Part shown: positions 14,101 to 27,330 of the stretch, in pieces | Layout: the number at the start of each line of letters is the position of its first letter | How positions within the stretch are numbered: the stretch's first letter is position 1 | NCBI GenBank assembly: GCA_029783825.1 | Contig: JAREIK010002618.1 | Coordinates: forward strand, 695,171 to 759,170 | Direction: 5' to 3' | DNA: 64,000 bases | From: Sapria himalayana | Taxonomy: Eukaryota > Streptophyta > Magnoliopsida > Malpighiales > Rafflesiaceae | The notes under the pieces: generated by a model | Told to the model about the DNA's origin: nothing | Database searches by the model: none | The model's input: only the letters and a program-made list of their open reading frames with translations | Translations under genes and position numbers: made by a program

Positions 14101-17100
14101 TATTCTCTAATTACTCAAAAACAAAAACATGAGATGCATGATTTTCAACACCACCACAGTTAAGTGAAGTTTGTTACTATATAATGCATATTAGGGGTAG
14201 AAATAAACGAATGAAAGCATTATCATACATTACATCTAACAAGAAACAATGACATATGAGAGCAAAAAATGACTGAAGCATCATTGTTAGTTTTTTTATC
14301 TCACCATTTTCAACCAAATTTTTGATAATATATTTTTTATTATACATAATTTACTAATTTTTTAATCTAGATATTTTAAAATAAAATCATATATTATTTT
14401 CTCATAATATTATTGACATATAAAAGCATGTGTGTGTGTGTGCGCTCTAATAAACATTTATGCTTGTATATTATTGAAATTCATGATTTTAGAGTAGTCT
14501 TGAGACTTATAATATAAATTATATACTAGCTTTCTTTGATAACCTAAATGATCAAAGTCAAATTTTGCATTATCTAGCAAAAGTACTTTGGTTATGTGGT
14601 AGATAAAATGCAATTTTCACTATGATTTGAAAAAAGTTAGATTAAAATCTCCAAATATCATATTATTATGAGTAATGAAAAATTCAAAATTTTTTATCTC
14701 AAACAAATACTTTAAACAACTCCAAAATAATTGACATTTGTTGGTTATGATTCTTACACTTTCATGTTAATGAGATCGTGCATTGTTCAAAAAAAGGTTA
14801 TTCTTATTATCGTCAAAACATAATTTCAATAATATTGAAATTATTTTAGTAGATTTTAGTTCATAAAATATAATCTTCCTTAAACTCATACAAATTAATC
14901 TCACATATGTTTATCAATGACTTCAATCAAGTTTTTAATAATGTATTTATTATTTCATTTCTCATATTAATTTATCAATCCATTATTATTTTTTATTAAA
15001 AAATCATTTTCTTATTCACATATTCAAATTTCTAATTTTATTATTGATAAATTGATATTAATATATTTTATTTTGTATTTTGCATTTTGTATTTTATAAA
15101 TACTCTCAATAGACAATCATATATGATAAAATTATCATGAAGATTAATATATCACGAAAAACTAATATTTTTATTTATTTTCACTTAAAATCAACAAAAT
15201 AAATAATAATGCATGCATATATATTATTATCATGACTAATCTAAATATCGAACATCATAAAAATTATTATATTTTATTTTTTAAGTTCATTAACTATTTT
15301 TTGATAATTTTTTATTATATTATCAATACTGGTAAACATAATAATCCCACAATAGGCGGGTTAGATGTATGTGTGCCTAAGATACAGTACTTTAATATAT
15401 TTTAAAAATTTAATCAAAAAACTAATTATAGTCATATCATTACTTACAAACTCAAAGAGATAAAAACGATCATATGACAACCTAAAATTGATTCAAATTC
15501 AAAAATATTAATACTAAGTTAGATTTGCCTAAAATCTAATAAAATATTTTTGTGTATTATTCAATATATCTCCTATAGTATCCAATATCATTAGTACTTT
15601 TACATATATATTTTTTATAATATATATATTAAGTAAGATCATCTTTGATATCCTTAATTTATATTTTAGATTATTTCAAAGTATATACATACCAAAATAG
15701 CTAATCTATTTTTAGATTTTTTTAAGGTGCAATTATCAAAAAAAAACCTATGACTAAGATATAACTCAATCTCATAATTTTCAATCAGATTATCATTATC
15801 AATGTTTATGTCTACAATATTTTCATAATATTTTTATTTTTTTTTTTAGTTTAGCATTTAAAAAATGTTGACAAGGAAAAAATTATACTAAACAAAATAA
15901 AATTAAAAATGATATGAATAAGAAAATATTACGGCATTACATCAATAAATCACAAAATTTAAGAAAAATATTTTATGTTGTTTAGCAATTTGAAAATTAA
16001 ACTATATGCATCAATTAAAAAAAATTGATAAGTTTAGGAGATATCACATTAATTAAAAAAATTATAATTCACATAATTAAGCTAAATAATATCAAAACAT
16101 GTTTTTATGATGAAAATGATGACATAACAATAATACATGTGAGAAAAATACACACATGTATGTACTGATATATCTATAACAAGTTAATGAAATTAAAAAA
16201 AAAATCATATGATTACGTTTTGGAACCCCAAATGAAGATTTGTTAATTTAATTATTATATTAGAAATTTATTTTTAATTTATGAAATAAGCTTATTATGG
16301 ATATCTTTTTATTATAAGTTAAAGATTAAAATTTCATATATAAATTTTTATTATTTTAGAGATAACATATGAAATTAAAATTCAAGTACGATAACAATAT
16401 CTTGTTTGGTTTAGGCAATTGAAATTCAAATTATATGCATCAATAAAAAATATAATTGATAACTATATAAGATATCACATTGCTTAGAAAATTAAAATTC
16501 ACATAATTAAATTAAATAATATCAAGAACATGTTTTTATGATAAACAAGGCTATGATAGAATATGTGAACTGAAATAGTTACACCTACATGTGCATATTT
16601 ACAAATATATATTTATATATGCTCACCAAAAATAACATGTTAAATTTGGTTATAATATCATTAATTCATTTTTAATTTAAGACACATAAGTTTATTATGA
16701 TGTCATTTTATTCCAAGTTAAAGAACAAAAAAAAATTAAACATAAATTTTTATTATTTTATAGAGAATATATAAAATAAATTTAATAATTTATTTTGGTG
16801 AGCATTAAAAAAAAAGAATGTAATTTAATATTATGTCGATATCATCAAATATATGTATAAGTATATGATAAAATGATCACATATAATTAGTATGCATATA
16901 AAACATCTAGAGCGTTATCAGTATCAACAAAATTATATCAATAATTGATTTTAAATCCATGACACATTTTGGATAAAAAAACAGAATGTATGTTATATGT
17001 AAATAATATCATTTTATTTGATAGAACATACAAGCATTTATATTGAAGATTTAATAAGTGATGATTTATCAAATTAAAAAATTTTCAACTTAAGTTGCTT

Positions 17101-18858
17101 AAACTAGCTTTGTTTCTGAATCAAAAAGAACATGTCATTAAATAAAATTGAAAACATAACCAAATCTATGAAGTGTGAAGTAGAGTTGTCCAAATGATAG
17201 GCAACACAGCACATGAACCCATGTGAGCCAGTTTCTGCCCAACTAGCCAACCAAGGCTAGCACTAGCACATGGAAGGAATTAGAATAGCATGGAACTGGA
17301 ATGAACATGAACCAGGCTTGCCTGGAAATGATCCACACTAGCCTCAAATAAGCCCAAACTAGCCTTGGTTCAAGACATGCCTGGTGCAAGGCCTTGATGA
17401 GTTTGGCACAACCCAGGAAACCGGTAGCCAATGGGCCATGAATGAATTTAAATAATAATATAGAAAATGAATTTCTAGAGAACATGAATACACTATTTTG
17501 AGAAATTTGACACAATTTTAACATGATTAGCCCAACATAAGCATATAAAAATATATAATTATGATATTAAGAATACCTAAAAAGAAGAAATTTAATTGTA
17601 TCAATATTAATAATAAAATTGATTGAACAAGTCCAACCATATTATTTAATTGAGACAAAATATTATTCAGATAAAAGAGAATTATTAAAATTATTCGATA
17701 AATATAAAAAAATAACATAAACTATGTTTTCATACAATCAGTAGAGAACATTAATGAAAGAAACAAATGTTATTCATAGATTAGTATTAATAATTCAACA
17801 TAAATTGATATTTTTGGATGAGTTCATGAAATAAGAACAAAAAAAGATTTCTTGAATATGTAGAACCTTATATGATGAAAAAAACTGTGGGCTAGAGGAA
17901 AAAAGTAATAACAAACAGATGGAAATTTCAAAATCATGATAAATTTAGGAATGAAATAACTAAAAAAACCAAAAAAGAAGTCGGCAACTTGCTCAAGAAA
18001 TCGAAAACTAGAAAGAAAAGGACCAACAAACTATTAAAGATAGAGATTATGTAGCAAATCGCAACTCCATGATTTGGAAAATTTGGAAACTTAGGAAGGA
18101 ATCAAAAATAACAGAGATGATTCTTTGAAACACCCATATTACCTAAAAATGGAAGAAAACTGTGGGTGTCTTCCCTCATAAACACAAACTCTGTTGCAGA
18201 GGTGCTGAAGGAATTACAGTGATCAAGAGGGTAGCGGCACTGACGGACTAAGAAGGGAGTCAGCAGCAGAAAGGTGGAAATGGTGACACTAATTGTGGTG
18301 GCACAGAAAATGACAGCTAACAATGGGGTTTCACAGATCCTTCAGCGACTTCTGAATTTATAAGAGTTGGATAAAATTATTGCTTTTTGAAATATGAGAA
18401 GCATTAGAGGTTGTTAATAACATACTTTCTAGAACTCTGATTCGACTGTTATAATGACGGAGACAAGACATAACATTCTCTCTGACGACTCTGCGATGTG
18501 CCAAACATACATATTCAAGCTTTCCAGTTATGCAAGCGATGAGTCTACCTATTAAGAACTCGTATTTTAACTAAGAAAACTAAGAAGAAGCAGCATTATT
18601 CAAGCATATTTTCGCCTAGTCGCATTCATGATCACCAGAGCCAACATAACCCACCAGATCTGAAATGCAAACCCCAACTAAACAAATCTGAAATAAATTA
18701 CCGCGTGATTTACGCTAAACGCCGGATAAGCATAAAGAAGCAAAAAGAAAAGAAAAAATAAACACCTCTTGTTCACTCAATGGCTTGCACTGCATCAACT
18801 GGTTAATCTGCTCGTCTATGTTTCCTTTTTCGCTTGAACGGAACGAATCGGAGCTCAT
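8142..18858 (-). CDS. PP2AC: Serine/threonine protein phosphatase PP2A catalytic subunit, 11 exons
   Basis: Catalytic C subunit of heterotrimeric PP2A, a cytosolic and nuclear metallophosphatase. Exons in transcript order: 18858-18766, 12844-12788, 12286-12203, 12086-12015, 9492-9421, 9340-9300, 9088-9022, 8909-8718, 8622-8533, 8406-8299, 8207-8142. All introns are GT-AG and all joins keep frame, giving 942 nt and 313 residues. Seen in sequence: GDIHGQ (60-65), GDYVDRG (88-94), RGNHE (119-123), HGG (171-173), ARAH (242-245) and [11 protein letters not shown] (from 265). The metal ligands D61, H63, D89, N121, H171 and H245 are therefore present, and the tail TPDYFL needed for methylation and B-subunit binding is intact. 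The 313-residue length fits plant subfamily II (PP2A-3/4 type). The start is the ATG before [11 protein letters not shown]; the family block [12 protein letters not shown] follows it. Intron 1 (5.9 kb) and intron 4 (2.5 kb) are full of repeats. Mild substitutions (NWGH, ETVS, DFKCH) look tolerable. Confidence 0.95.
8927..9000. repeat. (GA)n microsatellite in PP2A intron 7
   Basis: GAGAGA runs with GATAGA and GAGTGA variants fill most of the 112-bp intron between exons 7 and 8. On the transcribed (minus) strand this is a CT tract just downstream of the exon 7 donor, running toward the exon 8 acceptor. Confidence 0.85.
9493..12014 (-). other. PP2A intron 4, repeat-bearing
   Basis: This 2.5-kb intron has GT...AG borders on the minus strand (acceptor CAAG before CTCCTAGTG, donor GTATGT after GTCTCA). 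It holds several (TG)n/(CA)n runs (about 9578-9604, 10227-10247, 10555-10581, 10770-10783). At 11455-11580 is a patch of GGGTTGGGTTGAGG and matching CAACCC words resembling a decayed MITE. No other gene is visible. Confidence 0.7.
15975..16790. repeat. Tandem duplication of ~0.4 kb inside PP2A intron 1
   Basis: Two diverged copies lie in direct orientation. TATGCATCAAT occurs at 16005 and 16434; AATTCACATAATTAA, then AAATAATATCAA and CATGTTTTTATGAT follow in both; ATAAATTTTTATTATTTTA occurs near 16340 and 16742. The period is 400-430 bp because of indels. The source sequence is not a family I recognise. Confidence 0.75.
17181..17440. mobile_element. Decayed hAT-like MITE relative in PP2A intron 1
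   Basis: It begins TAGAGTTGTCCAAATGATAGG, resembling the TAGAGGTGTCAA terminus of the intact element at 32504. It contains GCCTGG and CTAGCC words and GCCAATGGGCCATGAATGAAT, shared with the relic at 42893-43266. No matching right terminus or target duplication is visible, so it is assigned by similarity only. Confidence 0.5.
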
Positions 18859-19773
18859 CTTCTTCCACGCCTTACTTTTGACTCCGATTTAATTTCACTC
18901 TCAGACCCCAGAATTATACTTTGAAAACCCTAACCCTAGATTGTCTTTCGGCAAAAAATGATGAAGCAAACAAATCCGGGAGAAAGAATAGAAGAGCTAG
19001 GCAAAAAAATGGCGAATCGAAAAGATAGGAACGACGGAGCTGTCTTCCTCCCTCCGGGCAACCACCGGCAAAGCTTTTTCTTCCCTGATTAGTCCCGATG
19101 AGAACAGAACAGGACCTTCCCCACGGGAGGCGAAGATACGAAATTTGTGACGCGAATGACGAGAGGGCCGTGCAGTAGGGACCACGGCTCGATGGTGCTG
19201 ACTGACTCCAGCATCATGAAACCAATTTTGTGAGTTTTAAACTCAATTATCATTTAACATAAAAAAAAACATGAAGTCCATCCTAGAGAAAATGTCAACT
19301 CGTGTGAATTTTTTGGCCCAATTTGTATTTTATTCTTTTTTTAATTTTTTTTTTTTAGAAAATATTTTTCCCACCATAGCTTTAGTCTTTAGCCTTTAGT
19401 AAAATAACTTATTATTTCTTTGTAATAATAAGTTATATATAAGATGTTATATATACATTGTGTTATATAACATTCATGTACATTGTGTTGTGTAACATCT
19501 TAATCCATTATTAAAAACTTATACATTAGGATTGAAAAATAAAAAAAATGTATATAAAATATTGTATCAATATCAATCATGATTTATATAAAATGTATAA
19601 TATTACACACACACACACACATATATATATACAACTTATTGTATTTACATTGTATACACATGTATATACCATGAATTATATATATAAATAATGTGTGTCT
19701 ATAACAAGTTTATAAACTTACTATATATATATATATAACAAAAATAGATAACATTTATATAAACATCAATACA
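18859..19773 (-). promoter_or_regulatory. 5' UTR and upstream region of the PP2A gene
   Basis: The ~900 bases between the PP2A start codon and the CACTA element must contain its 5' UTR and promoter. The 18859-19200 part is clearly less AT-rich than the DNA further upstream and includes AACCCTAACCCTAG, a telobox-like word common in promoters of plant growth genes (known association, not tested here). No clear TATA box was assigned. Confidence 0.5.
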
Positions 19774-21509
19774 CACTACAAGAAAATAAGTTATTAGAAA
19801 TTAAATTTAGAAATGCTCAATTTCATTTCTAAAATTAGGAAAAGAATTGAAATGAATTAGAAGTGTAAGTAATAAAATATGAAATAATTAAAAATGGAAA
19901 AAAAATCATCGCTGATTAGCGATGGATTGTTATATGTTTTTAAATTTCATCACTAATTGTGACGTGAAGTGGGGTGCAAATATGCTTGCATGATAAATAG
20001 TGATGGAGGTGTATATATCATTGAGCAACGGTAATACATATTTTTTTCTATATTTAGCAACAACAATAATTTCAGTCATTAAATGAGAAACAACATACTT
20101 ACCTATCGCTATATCAATAAAAAAAAATAGCAACGCAATGTTATCTCATCACTAAATTATGATAATTAATTTATTGAAGAATACTTCAAAACTTTGAATA
20201 AAGTTAGGAATTGTGGATTTTTCATTTAGATTCTGATTTCATCCGAATTATTAGTGGATCTCCTTTTCTCTATATTTTGATCGACGCACATTTCTTCCAT
20301 AATTGAGGTATGAAATTATGATTTTCATTTTATATCATATGTATTATATTCGAAAATAGTAATATTTGTACATTTTGATATTACATTTTGTTTGTTTTCA
20401 TTTTTTTTAATATTCTTATTGGATTCTCTTTTATTGTTTTGTTGAATGATTAAAATTCTAATTGATAAATTATATATTTGTTTTTTTTTTACTTACTTTG
20501 ATTTGTTAAATTTTTGTGTTACCCTAGTGAAGTATGAATTTTTTGTGCATTTTGTTATTGACCTATAATTTTTATCATTCTTATTAATTTTGGACTTTAT
20601 TTGCTTAATAGAATTAGATTAAATTTAATAATTTTATAAAAACATCTCATATTAATGACATAACTTTAACAATGAATATTTTTAAAATATTATAACAAAT
20701 ACTATAAGGTTATTTGTAATAACAATAAAAACCATAAAAAATTTTTGAGGGTATGTAATTGGAAAGATAAAACTTAACGAACAATTGTAAAACTAAAAAA
20801 AATAATAAACTCATTTCAAATTTTATATAATTACATGATCTACATTTCACTAAAGGAATAATAAAATAAATAACATCTCCCTTTATTTAATATTAAAAAA
20901 TATTACATGTCACATATGATATATGACTATTTATATTAGATAGTTCATATAGATTAGTAAATTTTCCTATTAATTTACTAATGTTCTCCAATGATAGTTG
21001 ATTTCTTTTTTTGTTTTTTCAATGACAAATTTAAATGTATTGACTTCGTGAATTTTTTTATTATTTCTATTATATAAAATGCAATTGGTTAATTTAGTTA
21101 ATATTGATTATTAATTTAGAAATCAAGAATTATGACATTATAAATCATTTTTTTCTTTATTAATACAATTTCATTTAATATAGATAAATATCAAATATTT
21201 AGTTTTATGTAAATGACAAAATTATAAATTATGTCTTTTGAAAAATATATAAGAAATTGAAGTAGCTTATTTTATCTAATTTTAATCCAAATTTATATAA
21301 TGATAATGATACTACAAATTTTGTATCAGATTTATGTAATTTCGTAAATATGTTACTGCATCTTTATCACAAAAAAAATTATCTATATTATTATAATTAA
21401 TAAAATGTATATGTTATGTGTAATAATAATGAAAATTATTTAATGACATGATCATCAATTGATAAATATAAGATTGAAAAATGAGTTTCTAACTAATGTG
21501 TTTGTAGGG

Positions 21510-24500
21510 GAGATTGATGAGTTTATTGGATTTGATACAAAAAATCTTAAATTAATAGATGAAATAAAAATAAGATATTCATGTAATGATCGTAAATGTC
21601 AAAATCAGAGTTTCTAAAATGTGGACATAGTACAATATCATCTTGCAAAAAATGGATTTGTTAGAGACTATTATATTTGGTATAAACATTAAGAATTAGT
21701 TGTGCCACAAATAACTAAGTATTATATACATAAAAATATTGATTCAAATGTTGGAATGGAATATGATAATTCCAAAATTTGTATGTGAAGCAATGTTGAA
21801 GAATGTTATTGGTCATTCATTAACTCTGAATATCACTGACAATATTCCAATATTATCAGCAAAATAATTTTATGAAATGATGAAGGCTTAAGAAGAAAAG
21901 GTTTAGCCAGGTAATCTGCATGGCCACTCAAAATTATCTGAGGTGGCCAAACTTTTAAATTTAAAGGCAAAACATTGTTTTTTTTAAAAGGTATTATAAT
22001 AAAATATGTTAATTGTTATCTAAATTATTACCAAAAAATAACATCGTGATATTAAATTTTTTCAGCACAAAGAAGTTAATACGAAATTTGGGGTTGACAG
22101 TTGAAAAAATACATTATTGCATTAATGAATGCATGATATATTGGAGCATATACAGTGAAACAATAGCATGTAATTTTTGTAACTATCCTTGGTACAAAAG
22201 AAATGTAACATGTAAAAGGTATTGCTCAGATTCTCATCATTGAAAATATTTTGATGATTGTCATCCATCTTTTGTAGTTGAAAGTCAAAATATTAGATTA
22301 TGATTGTGCACAGATGGATTTCATCCATTTGAATAAATATGGAAACAGTACTCTTAATGGTCGGTTATTGTTATACCTTATAATTTACCACCATAAATAT
22401 GCATGAAAGATGAATATATATTTTTATATGTTATCATACTTGATCCGTGAAATCCAAAAGACATATAGGATGTTTTCTACACCAACTCATTATAGAGCTC
22501 AAAATTTTGTGGGAGGATGGTGTCAAGAGATATGATATAGATGGAAAGCAGAACTTCAAAATATAAGCATCACTTATGTGGACTATAAGTGACTTTCATA
22601 AATATTCAACATTGTCGTGATGGAGTAGTTTAGAGAATTTAGCTTGTCTTTATTGCACGGAGGACTCGGATACATTTTACTTAAGCAAAAGAGAAAAGAC
22701 GTTTTGGTTTGATAACCACCATAAGTTCTTATATATGGAACATCTATTTTAGAAGAATATTGATGCATCGAAAAAATGACATAAAATATTAAAAGGTGTA
22801 CTACCTTTTTGGTTATGTGATAAAATATTAGATGTAATTAAAATATATGGGTTCAAAAATATTACGGATGTTGATGTAGATTATATAATAGTACCATGAA
22901 TAAATTCATTCTTTGAATTTAAAAATCAAGATAATATCAAAACATAATATAATATTTTTAATAGTAGCATGAATGTGGAAGGAAAAACAAAAGATAATAT
23001 CAAATCAAGAAAGAATTTAAAAATGTTATGTTAATGTCTAGAGTTAATATAAATTCATTCTCTGACACTTGTTATATTCTTGATAGGGATACAAAGAAAA
23101 CTTTGTGAAAATGGTTGATGGAGCTCAAGTTCTCTTATGGATATGTATCTAATATCGAAAGATGTGTTGATATAAAAAAACATAAGTTTTTTGGGATGAA
23201 AAATCATGATTTCCATGTGTTCATGCACAAGCTAATACCCATAGCATTCGGTGGATTACTTTCACAAAATATCTGCGAAGCATTGACTAAAATAAGTATT
23301 TTTTTTTAGAATCTTCCTTATAAAGTCATTAAAAAAGAAGAAATAGAACAATTAAAAAATGAAATTCCCATTATTTTATGTAGACTTTAGTATATTTTTC
23401 TTCCTAGCTTCTTTGACTTCATGAAATATCTTCTAGTCCACTTGTCTTATGAATCCACGAGCAAGCCTTGTACAACATAAATGAATATATCTATTTGAAA
23501 GGTTATATATTTTTTATTTATTAATCTATAATTTTAAATGTATCAAATGAATATTTTTTTCTAATATATATCTATTTTAGATATCTTAGAAAATTAAAAA
23601 ATAATATTCGAAATAAAGTCAAAGTAAAATGATTGATATGCAATGCCTACTTAATTATAGAGGCTTTGATATTTTATGTGTACTACTTTCGGACACAGTT
23701 GTATAATCCACATAACAAATTCTCACCAAATAATATATATGATATGAGGGATGAATTAGAAGAAAATGATATGCTACCTATTTTTAGACAAATAGGTTAA
23801 TCATATGGAAGTGTAATATCATGATATTTTGTGAATGACCTAAAGTATCAAGCTGCACACACATACATTTTTTTGAACTACAAGGAAGTTCCATCTTATA
23901 TTGAGTAAGATTTATAATAATTTCATATTCTAATTTCTTTATTATTGTATGCTCTATAGCTTTTTAAAATCAAAATATCTTCAATATTTTTTTTGAAGAA
24001 TCTATGTTGAGGAATTAAATCAATGAGAACCTCAAATTGATGATACTTCAATTGATATAAAGCTTGAAAAAGATTTCACAAATTAGTTTGAAAATTTTGT
24101 TAGTATATACCTTATCATTATTGGTTCTAACCAATTACATGCAACATTATAGAAGTATGAATGTATCCTTTATAATTTTGTAGATATAATTTCCATTATT
24201 AAATATATATAATAGACAAATGAAGGATTTTATAAAATGACCTTTATGAAGTTTATTGACATATCCTATACATTATGTAAATGAATATAAATTTTATTTT
24301 TTGAAACATGGTTCAAATAGAGAGTTACAATGAATATTAATGTTTGTATCAAAGAGTCTAACTATATTGCATCCACTATTGATTTTCATGCTCAACAAAT
24401 TGAAAATTTTCAAATGGAGTATCATACTTTATCAAATAAGAAGACAATTCTATTTAAGTGTAAATAGTTTGATCGTGTTCCAAATATGGATATTAGAATT

Positions 24501-24920
24501 CATTATCAATATAACATTGTTGATATGCACCATAAGAAATATTAACATATATATGAGTCATTTATTCTTGTGGTACAAGCTGAACAAGTGTGTTATACCA
24601 CTTATCCAACCACAAAAAGAAATGTGTGCCACTTGTATGCAATATATAAATAAAAACCTAGATCAGATGTGGAAGTTGTTAAAAAAGATATTATTGTCAC
24701 TCTATTGTGTGTATCAACTTTTCAAAAGAATAATATGTAACTTTATTCAATTATTCATGGGGCAGATGGCAAGCTTCAAATATTACTCGGTGAATGTGAA
24801 AATTATTTGGACATTAATGATGGCTATGTTGAAAAAAATAATGAAGAAGAATTAATTATAGAATCAGATGAATATGTAGATGGAAATGATTTGTTAAAAA
24901 TTTTTGATGATGACTAGAAA
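21510..24920 (+). pseudogene. TNP2/TNPD-type CACTA transposase (Transposase_21), broken
   Basis: Order-preserving matches to the TNPD family can be read through many stops and frameshifts. An N-terminal zinc-binding start (CNDRKCQNQSF, HLAKNGFVRDYYIWYKH) lies near 21570-21690. LGLTVEKIHYCINEC and CNFCNYPWYKRN lie near 22090-22205. LCTDGFHPFE and VIVIPYNLPP lie near 22305-22395. SYGYVSNIERCVD and FHVFMHKLIPIAFGGLL lie at 23133-23260, then IPIILCRL and FFDFMKYLLVHLSYE. A DUF4216-like tail (SFILVVQAEQVCY) lies near 24555-24600. Introns are probably present. Inactive. Confidence 0.85.
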
Positions 24921-25108
24921 TTTATTGACTGCCTTGTTATGTTATCATGCTTATTTTGTAATCGTTATAATTTGGATGTTAAATTAAATTTTTTTTTCAC
25001 TTTTTTGATTATCAATTTGTTTATCATTATGTTTTTTTATTATGACAATTTTATAATATGTTTTTATTGTCTCTGTAGATTTTGATGTATATATAACTTA
25101 ATTTACTT

Positions 25109-27330
25109 ATGAGAGGTAACCATTCAAGTAGCCGAGGATCTCAATATGTGGGAAGGGGTAGGGGAAGGCAACTAATAGTTCATGTAGACGAAAATCTACA
25201 TGTATTTAGTGACGACAACACTACAAATATTTCTCTATATTTTTCTACACATATGAAAGAAACTTTGGCATCACCTAATCATGACATACACAAATTGACT
25301 ACCACATATATTCCAACTTCATCTTATTTTGCACTAGAAGATATTGATAACTCTATCTACCTATCTTAGGAGGCACATACATAAGTACTGTAGCATCGAC
25401 ACCAATAGGATATTCACAATTTATAATTTGCATGCCAGTATATGAAAAAATCTTTATTCGTCCATATTTGACAATATACAATATGTAACTTTCTTGAATT
25501 TACAACATGCATTCATTATTTGTTTCATTTTTTTTTGTTTTAAATAAAATATAAAAAAAATGTGAATGGAATTATAAGTATTTTATAATATTTGAAATTT
25601 GGTAATTTTAACTAATATAAGTATGATATTGTTACTCATCAAACATTATCATTTAGAATTAAAATAATATTTATGTTATAGAGTTTTGGATAATAAATAT
25701 GAATGAATTAAATTATAACTTAGTAGCATAAATATTGGTGTATTTTGTTTATATATATATATATATATATATATTCGTGCCGATGTTAAATTACTTACAA
25801 ATTTATTCTTTCTGCTTCTCGTACAATCGAAAAGATATATAATGGAAAACTAGTTGTAGAGGATATAAATTGGAGCAAAGTTCCCTTGAGTAAGAAAGAA
25901 TTTTATTGTAAAGAATTAAGGTATAATTTTCATGCATTTAATTGTTTTTCATTTTGACCTAATATAATTTACTCTTAAAATAAATGCATTACTATGTATT
26001 ATTATTTTATTCGATTTTTATTGAAAAAATACAAATAGAATAACACTTTTGTGGCATCGTTGAAGGATACATGGAATTCTGTGACAAGTGTGAGATATAA
26101 TAACAAGCTTGGAAAATAAAAAAAAAGTATGTTAACTATAAAAAGCTTAATAGTGTCCCCATTAGTGTTTGGATAAAATTGTGGGAATACTAGAATAATG
26201 AGAAGTTCAAAACATTATCCCGGATGACCTCACATAATCATCGATCATAGAAAGAATGTGAAGGAGCAATACATTCAAAACATATTGGAGGTTCAAAGAT
26301 GACCTACTAACATTTAGTAGATTTTATATAATTATCTTTCATTTTTTGTTATTATTTATATTTCTTGAATACAAGGGATAATATATATATATATGAAATT
26401 AAATGATGTTCCTTAATAGTAACTATTATTTGGTTTCAAATGGTTGAGTTAGGATGTTCACAAATATCATTTGAGGTATTCAAGTAAATATACATGAAGA
26501 ATGACGGATCATTTGTTGACAAGCATTCAAATGATATTAATGTAAGTTTCTCATTTTATACTCATTGTTTCATATGAAAATTGCAATTAATAAAATATAA
26601 AATATAAAAAATCTGATATTTAGCATTCTTCGTAAATAATATGCAAACTCAAGTATTTTTTTTTTGAGTGATGAGTTATTATTTATGGACTCATTAAATG
26701 TAAATAACTAACTTCATTTTTATGTTAATTTTTAGAAGGGAAATGATAGTTTAGTGTGCTGGTATACATTTTATTTGAATATATTTATGATGAGTGATAT
26801 TGTATTTTAATTATTATAAGAAGCTATGAAGAATATGGTTGCAATTGCTTCACAATTGATGGATCCTTCTATATAAGCACTAAAGATTGATGTTGTACAT
26901 ATTTACCTTATGACTGTCGGAGTTGAGCTAAAAAATGGTGAGTATACGGTCTTGGTACTCATGCATCTATGCTTTATCTAGGTTTAATTTGGAGTTCATC
27001 ATTATCATCTTCCAATTACAATAACATGTTTGATGATAAGTTACGCGAGAAGATGCAAGAAATTCAAAACACATTGCAAAGGAAAAATGAGGAGATGCAA
27101 TAAAAAAACAAATAGATGCAAAAAAAAATTGAAAAAATAAAAAAAAAGAGGCTAAAAGAATGAAAAGAGGGAAGGAAGGAATGAAAAGAGATGATAAAAT
27201 GGAATAGAATATTTTAAAGATGGAGAAAACAATGTGTAAGTTGGTAAAGACGTCAACTATTTTTCATTATTCTGAAATGTATCCATCCAAATATTTGGAG
27301 TACAATAATCATCATAACAAGGACATATAG
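25109..27330 (+). pseudogene. Second CACTA gene: Transposase_24/TNPA-like, broken
   Basis: An ATG at 25109 opens a short frame rich in Gly, Arg and Ser (GRGRGRQ). About 26050-26330 reads WNSVTSVRYNNKLGK, SVPISVWIKLWEY, NNEKFKTLSR and HIGGSKM, the Transposase_24 pattern (VW..L..YW, then HTGGS). MKNDGSFVDKHSNDIN follows near 26495-26540, and a lysine/glutamine-rich coiled-coil-like end near 27045-27200. Several exons with in-frame stops. The order after the TNPD relic matches the usual CACTA arrangement. Confidence 0.75.

Larger units (their letters stand above)
12845..18765 (-). other. PP2A intron 1, 5.9 kb
   Basis: Very AT-rich intron between exon 1 (ending CCATTGAGTGAACAAGAG before GTGTTT) and exon 2 (starting GTTAAAGTATTATGTG after TGCTAG). 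It contains a ~0.4-kb tandem duplication (15975-16790) and a decayed hAT-like element (17181-17440). Short open frames in it have no family resemblance. Confidence 0.75.

Noticed and set aside
18997..19185. 62-codon minus-strand frame upstream of PP2A
   Set aside because: No family match; it lies in the PP2A upstream region and may at most be incidental.
24340..24855. 171-codon plus-strand frame
   Set aside because: It is a shifted frame over the CACTA transposase tail; the family-like DUF4216 residues are in another frame.
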